64,000 nucleotides of DNA, taken from NCBI GenBank assembly GCA_007449985.2, contig VIIQ02000004.1:868001-932000 (forward strand), given 5' to 3'. Both the position numbers and the translations under genes were made by a program. This DNA comes from Desmodesmus armatus (Eukaryota > Chlorophyta > Chlorophyceae > Sphaeropleales > Scenedesmaceae). Positions 61,004 through 64,000 of this stretch are shown here, in pieces. A model generated the notes under the pieces. It ran no database searches, was not told the origin of the DNA, and saw only the letters and a list, made by a program, of their open reading frames with translations. Each line of letters starts with the position of its first letter. Position 1 is the stretch's first letter.

Positions 61004-63222
61004 ATGCTTTCTACGTCCAATCAGTCTCAAATTGAACACAGCTCCCAGGCTCAACACCACTCAAAGCACCAGCAGGCAGCCAGCATGAGCTATAGCTACG
61101 GTCCTACGGTCGTCTATCCAGCCTTCAGCATGGGAGAGCCTTTTGGCAGCGGCTACGATGCCAAGGAGAACTGTGCAGCCCTCCAGGGCATGCATGCTGT
61201 GCCAGTGAAGGTGTGCTGCAAAGGCCCCGAGGCACCTGACAGCAGGCAAAATGGCTTCCTGTACTCACGTTTGGTCATTGCTACCGCAGGAGGCCTTTGC
61301 TGTTTTCGAGGACAGCAGCTGTGACCGGATGTTGGTGCAGGTGAGGCCCTTTCAAACGCTTGGCAGCACGCCTGCTCTCCTGCTGCCCCAAGGGTCTCAC
61401 ACCTGGTTTTGGTTTTGCCTTCAGGCGACCTCCACGTCTGTCCGTGTCCCCCTGGGCGAGAGGCAGCAAAACTCAACATCGACAACGTCCCAGCAGCCCG
61501 CAGCGAAGCGTGCAGGAGGTAAGCACGCTTACTTATTACAAACGTGTAGCCGTCCGAGTCGTCATGAGCTCACTACGCAGGATGCTCCTCTGTGTGCAGG
61601 TGCACCAGCCCCAGCCCCACTACCCAGCAAGCCTGTGCAGCAGGAGTGGGAGGACATTGACGAGAACAGCAAGGACAACCCCCTGGCCTGCAGCGAGTAT
61701 GCCCAGCAGATCTTTGAGTACCTCCACAGTGCCGAGGTGCGAGCTGGCAACCCCAGTAGGGCTGGTCAGTGGGCTCTGCACACACAGCTGCAGTGTGGCC
61801 CTGCCCACATGCAGCAGGGACTGAAGCACTGCCAGGGTGCAGTGAAAAGGCAGCATAGCAGCAGCAGGTTGCAACCAGCACAGCGAAGCAGTCCCATTGT
61901 CTGCAGCAGGCAGGGGTTGTCATACACATTTGAAACCTTGGACAGCAGCAGGCAGGGGTGTCATGCACGTTTTGAACCTTGGACAGGGGCAGCAGCAGCA
62001 GACACACTCACTGCCACAGTGCGTCCCCTGACATTTGCCCCTATTGTTGCCCTTTTCCATCTGCAGCTTGTGATCAGGCCCAACCCTGGCTATGTGGCCA
62101 ACGTGCAGCACGACATGAGCCCCCACATGCGCAAGATCCTGGTGGACTGGCTGGTGGAGGTGGCCCAGGAGTACCGCCTGACCTCTGACACCCTGCACCT
62201 CACCGTGGACCTGCTCAACCGCTTCCTGTCCCTGGAGCCCGTGCAGCGCGAGGAGCTGCAGCTGGCAGGCATTGCCTGCATGTGGATCGCCTCCAAGTTT
62301 GAGGAGATCTACGCCCCCACAGCCCGCAACTTCTGCTACATCACGGACAACACCTACGACCAGGCAATGCTGGTGGAGATGGAGGCACGCGTGCTGGAGC
62401 GCCTGGAGTTCAGGCTGGCCCTGCCCACAGCCAAGACCTTCCAGAGGCGCTACCTGCAGGTGGGTGCTGCTGCGCTGGGATCAGGGGCTTCAACTGAACA
62501 TAGGCAGCACGCTGGACAGCAAGCATACCACTGGCGGGGACTCTCCTCCCCCAGCAGGGGCACGCGCGCTGGACAGCAAGCGTACACAGTACTCAAGCAG
62601 TGCTGGCAGTTGCCTCGCAGTGCTTTCCAGAGCACTGCGCATTGCGCGCATGCAAGCAGATGCCTCAGTGACCCCCTGTGCGCACAGCACCCCCCTCATC
62701 ACCCGCTCACAGAGTCCTCACATGTCTGCGCGCCACAATTTTCCTTTCTCCCTGCAGGCGGCAGCGGCAGACGAGGAGCTGCACTACCTGGCAGCCTTCC
62801 TGCTGGAGCTCACCCTCATGGACGAGCAGCTGCTCAAGTACCTGCCCAGCCAGACCGCAGCAGCCAGCGTGTACCTGGCCCGCGCCATGCTTGGCCGCAA
62901 GCCCTGGGACGCCACCCTGGCCCACTACAGCCGCTACGAGGAGGCGGACGTGGTGCCTGCTGCAGCAGACCTGGCCTTCAACCACGCGCACATCCAGGCA
63001 GACGGCGGCTTCACCGCCATCCTGGAGAAGTACAGCAGCGAGCGCCTGCGCCAGGTGGCCAGCCTGCCACCCTTCCAGGCCCTGCTGCCCCACAGCCAGA
63101 ACTGCAAGCAGTACACCCAGCAGCAGCAGGCGGCAGCAGCAGCCAACAGCAGCACCACAGACGACAGCCCCCTCGCTGGTTGCTTCTGCAGCGACATGGG
63201 CAGCGACATGGACCTGGCGTGA
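61004..63222 (+). CDS. CYCA: A-type cyclin (448 aa)
   Basis: Six exons join in phase: 61004-61210, 61290-61340, 61425-61518, 61600-61736, 62067-62459 and 62758-63222, encoding 448 aa, a normal cyclin A length. The cyclin N box holds MRKILVDWLVEVAQEYRL (from residue 184), LNRFLS and ASKFEEIYAP; the C box holds FLLELTLMD, LKYLPS and AAASVYLARAML. FEEIY with the MRxILVDWLVEV signature points to the A class over the B class. APC/C degrons are visible: a KEN box (residues 54-56, in DAKENCAAL) and a D-box (RVPLGERQQN, residues 93-102). It partners a CDK in S and G2/M. The C-terminal tail is Gln/Ala/Ser-rich (CKQYTQQQQAAAAANSS) and ends DMDLA. Confidence 0.92.
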
Positions 63223-64000
63223 GTGGCGGAAGGACCCCCAGCATGCGCGCATCAGCCCTCCAGAGCTACCGTCTCCTGACAGGTGCTGCTGATGTGGCGC
63301 CAGCCGAGGTTTGCCAACCTGCATTGGGGTGCCCTCATGCACGCTGCGTTGCTTTGTGCCTCTTTTTGCAGGCTATGCAGCTGCTGGGTGCGTTTTGTTG
63401 ATGCGGCAGTTGCCTGACACGGGCGCTTTCTGAGTGATTCTCCGCCCTTTTTGTACATAGAGAGCCTGACGCCTCTGCGGCTGGACTGGGACTGTAAATT
63501 TCTTTGGCATGCGCTGCTGCAACATGCAGTGCCCAGTTTGCTTATTTGTCAATTCTTGGCGCGCCCTGCTGCCCTTGCTAGCGAGGGTGCAGCAGGGACA
63601 ATAGGGACACCAGCCGGTCCTGTCAGCAACAAGAGGCCCTGTTGCTGTCACGGATGTCAGCTCGGCCTTGGGGGTTATGCAGCCCCTTTGGCTTTGTGAC
63701 TGTGTTGGTATTGGTCTTCCTTCTCAAGAAGCCTGCAGGCTATTGGGCTGATGGAGCTGTTGTTCTGTCCTTGTGGCGCACCTCCTGTGATTCCGCCCCT
63801 GGTTCACCCTGGTGCCGTGCTTGCTCTGCACACCGTGACAGTCACTTGTTTGTCGTGGCCTTCGTCCACTCGTGCCCTCCCAGCACTGACACTCGCTCCT
63901 GCATGCTGACCCACGACTGACGGCAGCGGCTATCCCTGTGAGATTCCTTGTTTTTTTCAATGCATCTGCGCCATGTGCTGAATGATGGTTGGTCTGGTTA
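63223..64000. other. Cyclin A 3' UTR and flank
   Basis: Apart from the TGTAA signal, no exon, repeat or RNA gene could be supported up to the window edge. Confidence 0.5.
63493..63497 (+). terminator. TGTAA poly(A) signal of cyclin A
   Basis: The first TGTAA noted after the cyclin A stop, 270 nt downstream. Confidence 0.5.

Noticed and set aside
60571..61020. 149-aa minus-strand frame upstream of cyclin A
   Set aside because: It overlaps the cyclin A promoter and start, has no domain and no splice support linking it to the coiled-coil gene.

Overview
The window looks like nuclear DNA from a chlorophyte green alga, probably Chlorophyceae. Genes are intron-rich with GT-AG splice sites. Coding and non-coding DNA is full of CAG/CTG and GCC microsatellites that encode poly-Gln, poly-Ser and poly-Ala. 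Poly(A) signals of the green-algal TGTAA type follow two genes, telomere-like AAACCCTAA motifs occur inside an insertion, and several products have their closest family matches in plants and algae. All three stop codons are used in the usual way. The species cannot be named from sequence alone. I rebuilt exons by hand by requiring GT-AG borders and continuous phase. Six models close perfectly in phase: MYND copy 1, a CCDC77-like protein, a MYST acetyltransferase, RecX, NUB1 and cyclin A. The NELF-C/D model is in phase until a frameshift in its last exon.

Layout, left to right. 0.3-3.2 kb (-): secreted Cys-rich repeat protein. 4.2-16.7 kb: a large head-to-head inverted duplication of a MYND zinc-finger gene. 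The left copy (-) is intact (1227 aa). The right copy (+) is a decaying pseudogene with at least four frame breaks, and a 1.95 kb repeat-rich foldback element with a 9-bp target-site duplication has inserted into one of its exons. The insertion is bounded so that it could be removed exactly as a GT-AG intron. 17.6-21.6 kb (-): CCDC77-like coiled-coil protein. 22.4-25.8 kb (-): MYST-family histone acetyltransferase with a degenerate zinc finger. 26.3-31.1 kb (-): NELF-C/D (TH1)-like protein. 31.5-32.4 kb (-): small protein with an OB-fold-like segment.

33.2-40.4 kb (+): a Fanzor protein, the eukaryotic relative of TnpB. It is the most notable system here. A 1.45-kaa uninterrupted C-terminal exon carries the complete RuvC motifs. 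The best splice model joins it in frame to a long N-terminal exon that encodes a Cys-containing segment, poly-Gln and about 5-6 predicted membrane segments, giving about 2280 aa. Strong hairpins lie just 3' of the ORF, where Fanzor/TnpB guide RNAs usually reside.

40.9-47.3 kb: tandem segmental duplication carrying two (-) genes for secreted Cys-rich proteins with acidic tails; one tail has expanded into a long Gly-Glu repeat from a hexanucleotide array. 47.6-50.0 kb (-): organelle-targeted RecX, transcribed divergently from NUB1 (50.3-56.0 kb, +; UBL plus three UBA domains). 56.3-57.2 kb (+): small tail-anchored protein of unknown function. 57.6-60.0 kb (-): part of an unidentified coiled-coil gene, whose introns hold G-rich repeats and a MITE-like element. 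61.0-63.2 kb (+): A-type cyclin with KEN and D-box degrons.

The genes do not form one pathway. Chromatin, transcription and cell-cycle genes (MYST, NELF-C/D, cyclin A) and protein turnover or organelle maintenance genes (NUB1, RecX) are interspersed with mobile or duplicated DNA. A recurring local pattern is tandem duplication across splice junctions (CCDC77, NUB1 twice, and the coiled-coil gene).
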